Source of the DNA: Propionibacteriaceae bacterium P6A17
Lineage (GTDB): Bacteria; Actinomycetota; Actinomycetes; Propionibacteriales; Propionibacteriaceae
Length of the DNA stretch: 64,000 nucleotides
Reading direction: 5' to 3'
NCBI GenBank assembly: GCA_000619965.1
Contig: JHVD01000001.1
Span: 186,001-250,000, forward strand
Shown: piece after piece, positions 27,184-35,883 of the stretch
Layout: each line of letters starts with the position of its first letter
Numbering within the stretch: position 1 is the stretch's first letter
Made by a program: the position numbers and the translations under genes
The notes under the pieces: generated by a model
What the model saw: the letters and a program-made list of their open reading frames with translations, nothing else
Databases searched by the model: none
What the model was told of the DNA's origin: nothing

Positions 27184-29092
27184 CATCCTCGACGTCGCCG
27201 TGGCCCGGCTCGACGGGCAGCCGCGCGAGGGCCAGCGGCAGATGGTGGAGTGCATCGACGAGGCCCTCGCGAGCGGCGAGCACCTGCTCGTGCAGGCCGG
27301 CACGGGCACGGGCAAGTCGCTCGGCTACCTGATCCCCGCGTTGCGGCACGTGATCGACACGGGGGAGAGGGTCATCGTCGCGACGGCCACCCTCGCGTTG
27401 CAGACGCAGCTCGCCAGCAAGGACATCCCGACGGCGCTCGCTGCGGTGGAAGCGACGACCGGCCAGCGGCCGCGCACCGCCGTGCTGAAGGGCCGCACCA
27501 ATTACGCCTGCCTGCAGCGGGCTCGCGACGGGGCGCGCCCGGAGCAGGACTCACTGTTGGGTGCGGCGTCGCTGCAGGCCACGGATCTGGGTGGCGAGGT
27601 GCTGCGGCTGCGGGAGTGGGTGGAGGAGGAGGTGGCCTGCGGGGGGCTCGCGGACCGCGACGACGCGCCGGCGCACACGCCGCGGGCCTGGCAGCAGGTC
27701 TCCATCCCCACCCGCGAGTGCCTCGGCCAGCAATGCCCGTTCTTCGACGAATGTCGCGTCGAGTTGTCGCGGGAGAAGGCCCGCGACGCGGACCTCATCG
27801 TGACCAACCACGCGCTGCTCGCGATCGACGCCATGCACGGTGGCACGGCGCTGCCGGAACATGACGCCGTCGTCATCGACGAGGCCCACGAGCTGGTCAC
27901 TCGCATCACCAACGCCGCCACGGACGAGCTCACTCCGGGCATCCTCGAACGCGCGGTGCGCCGCGCACTCGACCACCTCGACGACGACCTCGGCGCAGAC
28001 TTCCTCACGGCGTCGGAGGATTTCCGCGATGCGTTGGACGCTGCGGAGGTCGGGCGCCTCGAGCATCCCGATGCGCAGTTGGTGGCCGCGGCAGCGCAAG
28101 TGCGCGACGTCGCCCGTCGCGTGGCGTCGTCGCTGGGCACCCACAAGGACGACGCCGAGCGCACCCAGACGCTGGGCGCGGTCCGGGAGATCTTCGACAT
28201 CGCCGACCGCATCGCCGCGCTCACCGATGCCGACGTGGTGTGGGTGAGCGAGTCGGAGGTGGTGGGCCGGGCGGTGTACGTTGCGCCGCTCCACGTCGCT
28301 GGCCTGCTGCGCGAGCGGGTCTTCGGTGAGACGACGACGATCCTCACCTCCGCCACGCTGTCGCTGGGCGGCAACTTCGACGCGGTGGCCCGTACCGTCG
28401 GGTTGATCCCCTCGGAGCTGCCCTGGCGGGGCATCGATGTCGGGTCGCCGTTCGACTACGGCAGGCAGGGGATCATGTACCTTGCCCGCGACCTGCCCAA
28501 GCCGAGCCGGGACGGCATGAGCCAGGCGGTGCTGGACCAGATCGCCGAACTGGTGTGGGCGGCGGGAGGCCGCACGCTGGGGCTGTTCGCGTCGCGTCGG
28601 TCCGCGGAGCAGGCGGCCAACCACGTGCGGCAGGCACTGCCGTCCTTCGAGATCCTCTGCCAGGGGGACATGCAGCTGCCGGAGCTCACCCGTCGCTTCG
28701 CGGCGGATCCGGAGGCGAGCCTGTTCGGCACGTTGTCGCTGTGGCAGGGCGTCGACGTGCCCGGGGAGACGTGCCAGCTCGTCATCATCGAGAAGATCCC
28801 GTTCCCGAGGCCCGACGATCCGCTGATGCAGGCGCGCTCGAAGGCGGTCGACGAGGCGGGCGGCAACGGCTTCATGTCGGTCTCCGCCACCCACGCCGCA
28901 CTGCTGCTGGCTCAGGGGGCGGGGCGCCTGATCCGTCGGACGACGGACAGGGGCGTGGTCGCGGTCCTGGACCCCAGGCTCTCCACGGCCCGCTACGGTG
29001 GCTTCCTGCTGAGATCAATGCCCCAGTTCTGGGTCACGTCGGAGGTCGACGTCGCCGTCGAGGCGCTGCGGCGGCTGCGTGGCGCGCCCTGA
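27167..29092 (+). CDS. dinG: DinG/XPD-family ATP-dependent DNA helicase
   Basis: A 641-residue superfamily 2 helicase with 5'-3' polarity in characterised relatives, resolving R-loops and other replication blocks. Walker A is AGTGTGKS (near 44) and the DEAH-type box is VIDEAHEL. The insert between them carries four cysteines in the pattern NYACLQR ... RECLGQQC ... DEC, the ligands of an XPD-type 4Fe-4S cluster. ATG 27167 overlaps hflX by 17 bp. The bacterial name dinG is by family; the order hflX-dinG-lexA is standard in actinobacteria, although here alkaline phosphatase and pntAB are interposed before lexA. Confidence 0.9.
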
Positions 29093-29100
29093 CCCGACGG

Positions 29101-29146
29101 ACGCAAACCGCCCCCTGCGCGCGGGGCGCGAGGGGGCGATCTGCGT
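29101..29146. terminator. Hairpin between convergent dinG and alkaline phosphatase genes
   Basis: CGCCCCCT (29109-29116) pairs with AGGGGGCG (29131-29138), and outer ACGCA (29101-29105) with TGCGT (29142-29146). The structure lies nine bases after the dinG stop and thirteen before the phosphatase stop. Confidence 0.6.
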
Positions 29147-29158
29147 GGTTGTGGTGGC

Positions 29159-30577
29159 TCAGCGGTTGCCGAAGGCCTTGTCCGAGCCCTTGTACTTGCC
29201 CTTGGCCTTCCCCTTGTTGCCGTCGGCCCAGAGGTCCTTCAGCAGGAGGTTGGCGAGGTCGGTGTTGTCGAGGTAGGCGCCGCGCACGGGGTCGGTCCCG
29301 GTGGCCAGACGCTCGAGCTCCTTGGCGCCCGCGCCCTTGGCGTAGACGGGGACGAGCATGTTCGTGTGGTTGGTCGAGTTCCACGAGAGGTTCGGCAGCT
29401 CGCCCTTGGCGCCGTCCATGCTGGTCCAGCTCGGGCGAGCGTCGACGCCCTCGATGTAGCCGGTCTCGTGGTCGGCGGTCACGATCACGAGCGTCTCGCG
29501 CCAGTTGGAGTTGGTCTCGACCCACTCGACGACCGCGTCGACGGCCTTGGTGAACTCCTGGACCTCCTCGATGTCACGAGCGGTCTGGTTGGCGTGGCCA
29601 GCCCAGTCGATGGCGCCGCCCTCGACCATGAGGGTGAAGCCCTCCTGGTTGTTGTCGAGCACGTTCAGTGCGCCGCGGGTCATCGTCTCGAGCGACGGGA
29701 CGCCAGCGTTGAACGGGACGGAGCCGGGCGCGTCGGAGCGGCCGGCGCGCCCCTGCTGCAGGGTGCTGTGCACCTGGGCGATGCCGAAGACGCGCTCGGG
29801 GGTCTCCCCCTCGGTCAGCGCCTGGAAGTCGTCCTTCTCCTCGACGAGCGTCCACCCGTTGACGCCTTCACCGAGCGCCTCGAAGTCCTTCTGGGAGATG
29901 TTCGAGCGCCAGTCCGGGGTGGAGCGCTTGGTGTTGGAGTCGGTGTAGTACGGGTGGCCCGCACCCATGATCACCGTCATGTCGGAGGCGATCTCCTGGG
30001 AGGAGATCTCGAGCTTGTTGTTGCGGTTGACGTTGTGCACAACGTAAGAGGCGGGGGTGGCGTGCCAGTAGTTGACGGAGGAGACCACGCCGGCGGACTT
30101 GCCGAGGCTGATGGCGCGCTCGGAGATGTTCTCGACGGGGGTGCCGTCGGCGTCGACGCCGAGGCCCGCGTTGTAGGTCTTGACGCCGGTGGCCATGGCG
30201 GTGCCGGCGGCGGCGGAGTCGGTGGGGTTGGACTTGACGTAGTCGAAGTCGGTCCAGGCCTTGTCCGGGTCATAGGAGCCCTCGACCCAGTACGTGGACA
30301 TGTCGACCTGCGTGGGGAACTTCTGGAAGGCATACGAGGCGGTGCCCTCGAGCTCGACGACGTTGCCCGGGGCCCCCGCGACCTGCTTGTAGGACGTGCC
30401 GAAGTCGTAGAGGGAAGCGTTGTTCACGTGGTTGTAGCCCATGCCGTCGCCGATGAGGACGATGACGTTCTTGGGGCCCTTCGGCGCTGCGGGCACGGCC
30501 GACGCGGGTGCGACGATGGCCGCGCCGGCGATCAGGCCGACGGTGCAGGTGGCTGCGAGCAGCTGGCGGAGCTTCAT
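29159..30577 (-). CDS. Secreted alkaline phosphatase (PhoA family)
   Basis: A 472-residue exported phosphomonoesterase. The signal peptide runs to about Ala27 (ending APASA). The metal-binding strand IVLIGDGMG (Asp44) and the nucleophile segment [17 protein letters not shown] (Ser121) are typical of PhoA. Later [18 protein letters not shown] and a Lys-rich tail ([16 protein letters not shown]) complete it. GAAGGAACC precedes ATG 30577. It would release inorganic phosphate from organic phosphates outside the cell, needing Zn2+ and Mg2+. I could not find a convincing PhoP box upstream, but a 7-bp inverted repeat (AACCAAT 30627-30633, ATTGGTT 30650-30656) is present. Confidence 0.93.
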   Translation of the reverse strand: MKLRQLLAATCTVGLIAGAAIVAPASAVPAAPKGPKNVIVLIGDGMGYNHVNNASLYDFGTSYKQVAGAPGNVVELEGTASYAFQKFPTQVDMSTYWVEGSYDPDKAWTDFDYVKSNPTDSAAAGTAMATGVKTYNAGLGVDADGTPVENISERAISLGKSAGVVSSVNYWHATPASYVVHNVNRNNKLEISSQEIASDMTVIMGAGHPYYTDSNTKRSTPDWRSNISQKDFEALGEGVNGWTLVEEKDDFQALTEGETPERVFGIAQVHSTLQQGRAGRSDAPGSVPFNAGVPSLETMTRGALNVLDNNQEGFTLMVEGGAIDWAGHANQTARDIEEVQEFTKAVDAVVEWVETNSNWRETLVIVTADHETGYIEGVDARPSWTSMDGAKGELPNLSWNSTNHTNMLVPVYAKGAGAKELERLATGTDPVRGAYLDNTDLANLLLKDLWADGNKGKAKGKYKGSDKAFGNR

Positions 30578-30903
30578 GTGCTGGTTCCTTCACGTTGCTG
30601 TGTGGTGCGGACGACGCCGCGAACCCAACCAATCAATCGCGGGTTGCCCATTGGTTACGGCAGCATGGCGCGCAGGGCAACGACGCGTGGAGCCTTTTCC
30701 CGAGTTGCGTCGTCCGAGCGCGTGCGCTTCCACGGCACGCGAGGTGCGCCTGCCGACGGTCCACAGGAGGTGGAGGGTCCCGGTCTCGCGACGCGTGCCG
30801 TGCGCCGACGATCCGCGTGCCTTGGGAGATGCCGCGCCCCTCGTCGGGGCCCTACGGCCACCCCCTGCGCGGACGTGTGGCCTTGGCCGCTAGGTTGGGG
30901 CCC
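30578..30903. other. Divergent promoter region of alkaline phosphatase and pntA
   Basis: 326 bp without a supportable gene. It contains the AACCAAT/ATTGGTT inverted repeat (30627-30656), a possible operator for the phosphatase gene, and TAGGTT at 30891-30896, seven bases before the pntA ATG and so a probable -10 of a near-leaderless transcript. I see nothing else convincing. Confidence 0.4.
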
Positions 30904-32430
30904 ATGGACATTGGTGTACCCAAGGAGATCGGCGATGCCCGCGTGGCGGCGACGCCGAAATCCCTCGAAGGACTGAGGAAACTCGGCTACGACGTCTTGG
31001 TGGAGTCCGGTGCGGGTCAGCTTGCCTCGTTCGACGACGACGCCTACGCCGCAGCCGGCGCGAGGATCGTCGACGACGTGTGGGGTGCGGACATCGTGCT
31101 CGCGGTCAATGCCCCGACGGAGGACCAGATTGCGAAGCTGCGTCGCGGTGCCGTGCTGATCACGTTCCTGGCGCCGCGGCAACGTCCGGAGCTGACGCAG
31201 CGCCTGGCCCGGCAGGGCGTGACGGCGATGAGCATGGACATGGTGCCACGTACGTCGCGTGCGCAGGCGCTCGACGCGCTGAGCTCGCTCGCGAACATCT
31301 CCGGCTACCGAGCCGTCATCGAGGCCGCGCATGCCTTCGGACGATTCTTCACGGGCCAGGTGACGGCCGCAGGCAAGGTGCCGCCGGCGAAGGTGCTCGT
31401 CGCGGGCACCGGCGTCGCCGGCCTCGCGGCGATCGGGGCGGCGAACTCGCTCGGCGCGATCGTGCGGGCGACGGACGTGCGTCCCGAGACGGCCGAGCAG
31501 GTCGAGTCGATGGGGGCCACGTTCCTACACGTCGCCTCCGACCAGGGCGTCAGCAGCGACGGCTACGCGAAGGAAGCCAGCGCCGACTACGCGGAGAAGG
31601 CTGCCCAGCTCTACGCCGAGCAGGCCAAGGACGTCGACATCATCATCACGACGGCCGCCATCCCGGGCCGGCCGTCGCCCAGGCTCATCACGGCGGAGAT
31701 GGTCCAGTCGATGAAGCCCGGCTCGGTGATTGTGGATCTGGCCGCGCAAGGCGGCGGCAACTGCGAGCTCACGCGCAAGGGCGAGAGCTACGTCACCGAA
31801 GGCGGCGTGACGATCATCGGCTACACCGACATGGCCTCGCGCCTGCCGGGCCAGTCGTCGCAGCTCTACGGGACGAACCTGGTCAACGCGCTGCAGTTGA
31901 TGACTCCGGGCAAGGACGGGCAGCTCGTCGTCGATTTCGACGACGAGGTGGTGCGCACCATGACCATCACCCGCGACGGTGAGATCACCTTCCCGCCGCC
32001 CCCGATCCAGGTCTCCGCCGCACCGGCCCCTGCCGTGAAGGCAGAGGCGCCGGCCGTGCCGGAGACGCCACCGAAGCCGCCGAAGCCGTGGTGGCATCAG
32101 GTCGCCTACGTCGGGGTGGGTTCGGTGCTCATGATTGCGTTGCTGACCATCGCCCCCAGTGCGTTCGTGTCGCTGTTCGCCGTGTTCGCCTTGGCGTGCA
32201 TCGTCGGCTACTACGTCGTGTGGAACGTCACCCACGCGCTGCACACGCCTCTGATGAGCGTGACCAACGCGGTGTCGGGCATCATCATCGTCGGCGCGAT
32301 GACGCAGCTCGCGCACGATTCCTTGGTGGTGAAGGCGGTGGCGTTCATCGCGGTGCTCATCGCCTCGATCAACGTCTTCGGCGGCTTCACCGTCACCCAC
32401 CGCATGCTGGCGATGTTCAGGAAGGGCTGA
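30904..32430 (+). CDS. pntA: NAD(P) transhydrogenase subunit alpha
   Basis: A 508-residue subunit of the proton-translocating transhydrogenase, which uses the proton gradient to reduce NADP+ with NADH. Domain I has the N-terminal [15 protein letters not shown] block and the NAD-binding glycine motif [16 protein letters not shown] Pro/Ala linker (about 375-400) leads to three to four membrane helices of domain II. The length matches the two-subunit enterobacterial type (about 510), not the split PntAA/PntAB type. Only three bases separate it from pntB. Confidence 0.95.
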   Translation: MDIGVPKEIGDARVAATPKSLEGLRKLGYDVLVESGAGQLASFDDDAYAAAGARIVDDVWGADIVLAVNAPTEDQIAKLRRGAVLITFLAPRQRPELTQRLARQGVTAMSMDMVPRTSRAQALDALSSLANISGYRAVIEAAHAFGRFFTGQVTAAGKVPPAKVLVAGTGVAGLAAIGAANSLGAIVRATDVRPETAEQVESMGATFLHVASDQGVSSDGYAKEASADYAEKAAQLYAEQAKDVDIIITTAAIPGRPSPRLITAEMVQSMKPGSVIVDLAAQGGGNCELTRKGESYVTEGGVTIIGYTDMASRLPGQSSQLYGTNLVNALQLMTPGKDGQLVVDFDDEVVRTMTITRDGEITFPPPPIQVSAAPAPAVKAEAPAVPETPPKPPKPWWHQVAYVGVGSVLMIALLTIAPSAFVSLFAVFALACIVGYYVVWNVTHALHTPLMSVTNAVSGIIIVGAMTQLAHDSLVVKAVAFIAVLIASINVFGGFTVTHRMLAMFRKG

Positions 32431-32433
32431 ACC

Positions 32434-33834
32434 ATGTTGCAGAACTTCATCGATGCCACGTTCATCTTCTCCGGCATCATGTTCATCCTCGCCCTCGCGG
32501 GCCTCTCGAAGCACGAGACGGCCAAGAAGGGCAACGCCTTCGGCATCCTCGGCATGATTTTCGCGGTCGTCGCGACGAACTTCGCCATCGCCTACACCGA
32601 CATCGTGGAGTCGAACATCCAGTTGGGCTCGGCGGCGGCCCTGTACGTGGCCATGGCCATCGGCGCGATGATCGGCATCTGGAAGGCGCGGAAGGTGGAG
32701 ATGACCGGCATGCCGGAGCTCATCGCGCTCCTGCACAGCTTCGTGGGCGCCGCCGCGGTCCTGGTTGGCTACAACGTGCACCTGCTCGCGGAGCACACGG
32801 ATCTGCTCCACGCGCTCGAGGTGTACCTCGGCGTCCTGATCGGCGCGGTCACGTTCACCGGATCGCTGGTGGCGTGGGGCAAGCTCAACGGCAAGATGAA
32901 CTCCAAGCCGCTGACGCTTCCCGGGCGGCACTGGCTGAACCTCGCGACCGTCGTCGTGATGGTGGTGCTCGGGTTCTGGTACTGCATGAGCGGATCCATC
33001 ATCCCGCTGGCGATCATGACCGTCCTGTCGCTGTGGCTGGGCTTCCACCTGGTGGCCGCCATCGGCGGCGCGGACATGCCGGTGGTCATCTCGATGCTCA
33101 ACTCGTACTCGGGCTGGGCGGCCGCGGCTTCGGGCTTCATGCTCGACATGACCGTGCTCATCATCACCGGTGCGCTGGTCGGCGCCTCCGGCGCGATCCT
33201 CTCCTACATCATGTGTCGGGCGATGAACCGCTCGTTCGTGTCCGTGATCCTGGGTGGCTTCGGAGATGCCCCCGTCGCGGAGTCGGGCGAGATGGGGGAG
33301 TATCGCGAGGCGAGCGCGGAGGAAGTCGCCCAGATGCTCGCCGACGCTTCGAAGGTCATCATCGCCCCGGGCTACGGCATGGCCGTCGCGCAGGCGCAGT
33401 ACCCGGTGGCGGAGCTCACGCAGCGGCTCGAAGCGCAGGGCACGACGGTCCACTTCGCGATCCATCCGGTCGCGGGCCGCCTGCCGGGTCACATGAACGT
33501 GCTGTTGGCCGAGGCGAAGGTGCCCTACGACATCGTGTTCGAGATGGACGAGATCAACGACGACTTCGCCGACGCAGACGTGGTCCTCGTCATCGGCGCC
33601 AACGACACGGTCAACCCGGCCGCGAACGAGCCCGGATCGCCCATCTCCGGCATGCCGGTGCTGAGGGTCTGGGAGGCGAAGCACGTCGTCGTCTTCAAGC
33701 GTTCGATGAGCGCAGGCTACGCGGGCGTGCAGAATCCGCTGTTCTTCCTGGACAACTCGGTGATGTATTTCGGCGACGCGAAGGCGTCGGTGAACAATCT
33801 CGTCGCCGCGCTGCCGGCCTCCGCGACGCGCTGA
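32434..33834 (+). CDS. pntB: NAD(P) transhydrogenase subunit beta
   Basis: A 466-residue partner of PntA. About nine membrane helices (to residue 280) form the rest of the proton channel, and the C-terminal domain III binds NADP(H) through [35 protein letters not shown] and [12 protein letters not shown]. It supplies NADPH for biosynthesis and, in this neighbourhood, for the thioredoxin system that feeds ribonucleotide reductase; that last link is inference. It ends one base before a strong terminator hairpin. Confidence 0.95.
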   Translation: MLQNFIDATFIFSGIMFILALAGLSKHETAKKGNAFGILGMIFAVVATNFAIAYTDIVESNIQLGSAAALYVAMAIGAMIGIWKARKVEMTGMPELIALLHSFVGAAAVLVGYNVHLLAEHTDLLHALEVYLGVLIGAVTFTGSLVAWGKLNGKMNSKPLTLPGRHWLNLATVVVMVVLGFWYCMSGSIIPLAIMTVLSLWLGFHLVAAIGGADMPVVISMLNSYSGWAAAASGFMLDMTVLIITGALVGASGAILSYIMCRAMNRSFVSVILGGFGDAPVAESGEMGEYREASAEEVAQMLADASKVIIAPGYGMAVAQAQYPVAELTQRLEAQGTTVHFAIHPVAGRLPGHMNVLLAEAKVPYDIVFEMDEINDDFADADVVLVIGANDTVNPAANEPGSPISGMPVLRVWEAKHVVVFKRSMSAGYAGVQNPLFFLDNSVMYFGDAKASVNNLVAALPASATR

Positions 33835-33890
33835 GCATGAGGCGCCGGGGCGGGGGCCCTGCGATTGGCCCCCGTCCCGGCGCCTCATGC
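33835..33890. terminator. Bidirectional terminator hairpin
   Basis: A 24-bp stem with one G-T pair joins 33835-33858 and 33867-33890 around an 8-base loop, directly after the pntB stop and 5 bp before the convergent lexA stop. It is one of the strongest hairpins in the window. Confidence 0.88.
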
Positions 33891-33895
33891 CGTGC

Positions 33896-34621
33896 TCAGA
33901 CCCGACGAAGTACTGCGACGACCTTGCCCATCACGGTGGCGTGGGTGCCGTCGATGGGGGAGTATTGCTCGTTCTGCGGCAGCAACAGCACCTTGTCCTT
34001 CGTGCGCTTGAAGGTCTTGACGGTGGCCTCGTCGTCGAGTAGCGCCGCGACGATGTCTCCGTTGATCGCCGTGCTCTGCCGACGCACCACCACCCAGTCG
34101 CCCTCGCAGATGGCCGCCTCGATCATCGAGTCGCCCTTGACCTCGAGCATGAAGAACTCACCGTGCCCGACGAGCTGCTGCGGCAGGGCGAAGACGTCTT
34201 CGATGTGCTGCTCCGCGAGGATGGGCCCACCCGCAGCGATGCGACCGACCAGAGGGGTGATGACGGCACCTGGGATGTGCGGCTCCTCAACCGGCGGCGG
34301 GGTGTGCGACTCGGGCTCACCCGTCTCCGGGTCGCAGATGACCATGGCGCGGGTCCTGTGCGGGTCGCGCTTGAGATAGCCCTGCTTCTCCAGCGTCTTC
34401 AGCTGGTACGTGACGCTCGACGGTGAGGCCAGGCCAGCCGCGTCGGCCATCTCCCGCACGCTCGGCGGGTAGCCGCGCGTCTCGACGGATTCGCGGATGA
34501 TGTCGAGGATCCGTCGCGCTCTGGGCGACAGCTCCCTGGACGGCGGCTGCTTGCCGAACTCGGCTTCGATGGCGGCTCGCGAGGGGCGGCCGACGCGGCG
34601 GCGATCGTCGTTGCTGCTCAT
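33896..34621 (-). CDS. lexA: LexA repressor
   Basis: A 241-residue SOS repressor. The N-terminal winged helix ([19 protein letters not shown], then [20 protein letters not shown]) binds the SOS box. The C-terminal S24 peptidase domain has the Ala130-Gly131 cleavage site (RIAAGGPI), catalytic Ser165 ([10 protein letters not shown]) and Lys202 (EATVKTF). On its own strand TAAGAT (34633-34628) is followed by six bases and the ATG, so the mRNA appears leaderless, and the LexA box overlaps this -10, giving autorepression. Confidence 0.96.
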   Translation of the reverse strand: MSSNDDRRRVGRPSRAAIEAEFGKQPPSRELSPRARRILDIIRESVETRGYPPSVREMADAAGLASPSSVTYQLKTLEKQGYLKRDPHRTRAMVICDPETGEPESHTPPPVEEPHIPGAVITPLVGRIAAGGPILAEQHIEDVFALPQQLVGHGEFFMLEVKGDSMIEAAICEGDWVVVRRQSTAINGDIVAALLDDEATVKTFKRTKDKVLLLPQNEQYSPIDGTHATVMGKVVAVLRRV

Positions 34622-34628
34622 GCGGCCA

Positions 34629-34644
34629 TCTTACATATGTACGA
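34629..34644. promoter_or_regulatory. LexA box of lexA, overlapping its -10
   Basis: Read on the minus strand, TCGTACATATGTAAGA keeps the TCG..AC...TGT..GA skeleton of the actinobacterial LexA box and includes most of the TAAGAT -10 hexamer. Autoregulation is the expected outcome. Confidence 0.6.
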
Positions 34645-34747
34645 AACCGGAGCTGGGATTCGGCCGTGCGTGTCGGGGATGCGCGATTTTTGTCAGGGGT
34701 GCCTGCTGGACTGTGCCCGTCGCCATTCGGAGACATTCGAATGGATG

Positions 34748-34797
34748 TTGCAAACTGATGGCGGCCGTGCGTATGATCGAATAGTACGGATGTTCTC
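34748..34797 (+). promoter_or_regulatory. Promoter with LexA-like site for the small membrane gene
   Basis: TTGCAA (34748-34753) and TATGAT (34772-34777), 18 bp apart, form a good -35/-10 pair. The expected start (near 34784) lies inside 34782-34797 (TAGTACGGATGTTCTC), which keeps the right half of a LexA box (TGTTC) and part of the left. Regulation by LexA is inferred. Confidence 0.45.
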
Positions 34798-34818
34798 CGT
34801 CAGGCAAGAGGAGTAGCC

Positions 34819-35142
34819 ATGAGCATCACCGCAGCATCCCCCACCCGTCGCACCGCCGACGCCGCCGGGCATCGTTGCCCCGGGGCCCAGGCTCTTGGCG
34901 CGCATCCCGTACGCCACTCGTCGAGGTCGCGCACCGGTGCGGCCCGAGCCTGCACCGACGTGCGCCCTCGACTGGCCGTCGGTGCCTCGTCGGGATGGCT
35001 CGCGCTCAAGCGGCTCGCGATCGGCGCGCTGGCCGTCGTGGGCGGCGTCGTCGGGCTGGTGGGCTACGTCCAGGCCGTCGTCGCCGACGAGCCCGCGCAG
35101 CCCGCGCTGAGCGCTGCCGCAGAGGCCGATCCGGGGCTCTGA
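34819..35142 (+). CDS. Small single-pass membrane protein divergent from lexA
   Basis: A 107-residue protein with an Arg/His/Cys-containing N-terminal half (1-58) and one membrane helix (RLAIGALAVVGGVVGLVGYV, about 65-84), then a short acidic tail. AAGAGGAG five bases before ATG 34819 supports the start. In corynebacteria and mycobacteria the gene at this divergent position (DivS, Rv2719c) is SOS-induced and blocks division, but those proteins are described with different soluble parts (LysM in Rv2719c), which I do not see here. The LexA-like site at its promoter suggests a functional analogue. No sequence homology can be claimed. Confidence 0.6.
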   Translation: MSITAASPTRRTADAAGHRCPGAQALGAHPVRHSSRSRTGAARACTDVRPRLAVGASSGWLALKRLAIGALAVVGGVVGLVGYVQAVVADEPAQPALSAAAEADPGL

Positions 35143-35236
35143 GGCCGGGTCGCGAGCCGGCTCGACGCGACACGCCGAGCTGGCTGTGCGGTTGCGCGTT
35201 TCGCGCTTGCCTGCGGGGTGGTGGGTGCTAGCCTGA

Positions 35237-35307
35237 ACACCACATCTAGTAGTTACACGTCGGTCATTCCCCAACAACTTGTGTTCTGGTCGTGGCCGGT
35301 GTGTAAT
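35237..35307 (+). promoter_or_regulatory. NrdR-controlled promoter (two NrdR boxes)
   Basis: Box 1 ACACCACATCTAGTAG (35237-35252) and box 2 CCCCAACAACTTGTGT (35269-35284) both fit the NrdR consensus acaCwAtATaTwGtgt in its core, and their starts are exactly 32 bp apart, about three helical turns. TTGTGT at the end of box 2 and TGTAAT (35302-35307) make a -35/-10 pair with a 17-bp spacer, so box 2 overlaps the -35. This gives feedback repression of nrdR-nrdJ by NrdR-dATP/ATP. Confidence 0.72.
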
Positions 35308-35345
35308 GGATGACCTCGCCTCAGCTACCTCGTGAAAGGCCTCTC

Positions 35346-35867
35346 GTGCACTGCCCGTTCTGCCGCAACGCCGACACGCGCGTGTCGGACTCGCGGGCCA
35401 CCGACGACGGCTCGGCCATCCGGCGTCGTCGCGTCTGCAGCGCGTGCGACAGGAAGTTCACGACCGTGGAGCAGGTCGTGCTGACCGTGGTGAAGCGATC
35501 GGGTGTCGTGGAGCCGTTCAGCAGGGAGAAGGTCATCAAGGGCGTGTCGAAGGCCTGTCAAGGTCGCCCTGTGACGCCCGATCAGCTTGCTGCCCTCGGG
35601 CAGCATGTGGAGGAGGCCCTGCGCTCCGCGGGGCTGGCCGAGATTCCCGCAGAGCAGGTCGGCGTCGCAATCCTTGGCCCGCTGGCGGAGCTGGATTCGG
35701 TGGCCTACCTCCGATTCGCATCCGTGTACAAGAACTTCGAGTCCGTCGACGACTTCACCAGGGAGATCGCCGACATGCAACACGCGGAGCCCGTGCCAAC
35801 CAAGGCTCCATCCAGCAGGCGGCGGAAGGCATCCGAGGCCGCCACACAAGAACCACTCATCGGTTGA
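35346..35867 (+). CDS. nrdR: Transcriptional repressor NrdR
   Basis: A 173-residue zinc-ribbon and ATP-cone repressor of ribonucleotide reductase genes. The zinc ribbon uses two Cys pairs ([12 protein letters not shown] and [10 protein letters not shown]), and the ATP cone (about 45-140) senses ATP/dATP. The start is taken at GTG 35346, because MHCPFC is the family N-terminus and GAAAGG lies seven bases before it; ATG 35310 would add 12 atypical residues. It is co-transcribed with nrdJ, 16 bp downstream, and controlled by its own boxes upstream. Confidence 0.93.
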   Translation: MHCPFCRNADTRVSDSRATDDGSAIRRRRVCSACDRKFTTVEQVVLTVVKRSGVVEPFSREKVIKGVSKACQGRPVTPDQLAALGQHVEEALRSAGLAEIPAEQVGVAILGPLAELDSVAYLRFASVYKNFESVDDFTREIADMQHAEPVPTKAPSSRRRKASEAATQEPLIG

Positions 35868-35883
35868 TTTGGGAGAAGACAGT

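Noticed and set aside
35143-35345. Cobalamin riboswitch before nrdR-nrdJ
   Set aside because: I looked for one because the reductase needs B12, but the predicted start leaves about 30 bases of leader and no B12-box-like element was seen. NrdR boxes explain control better.
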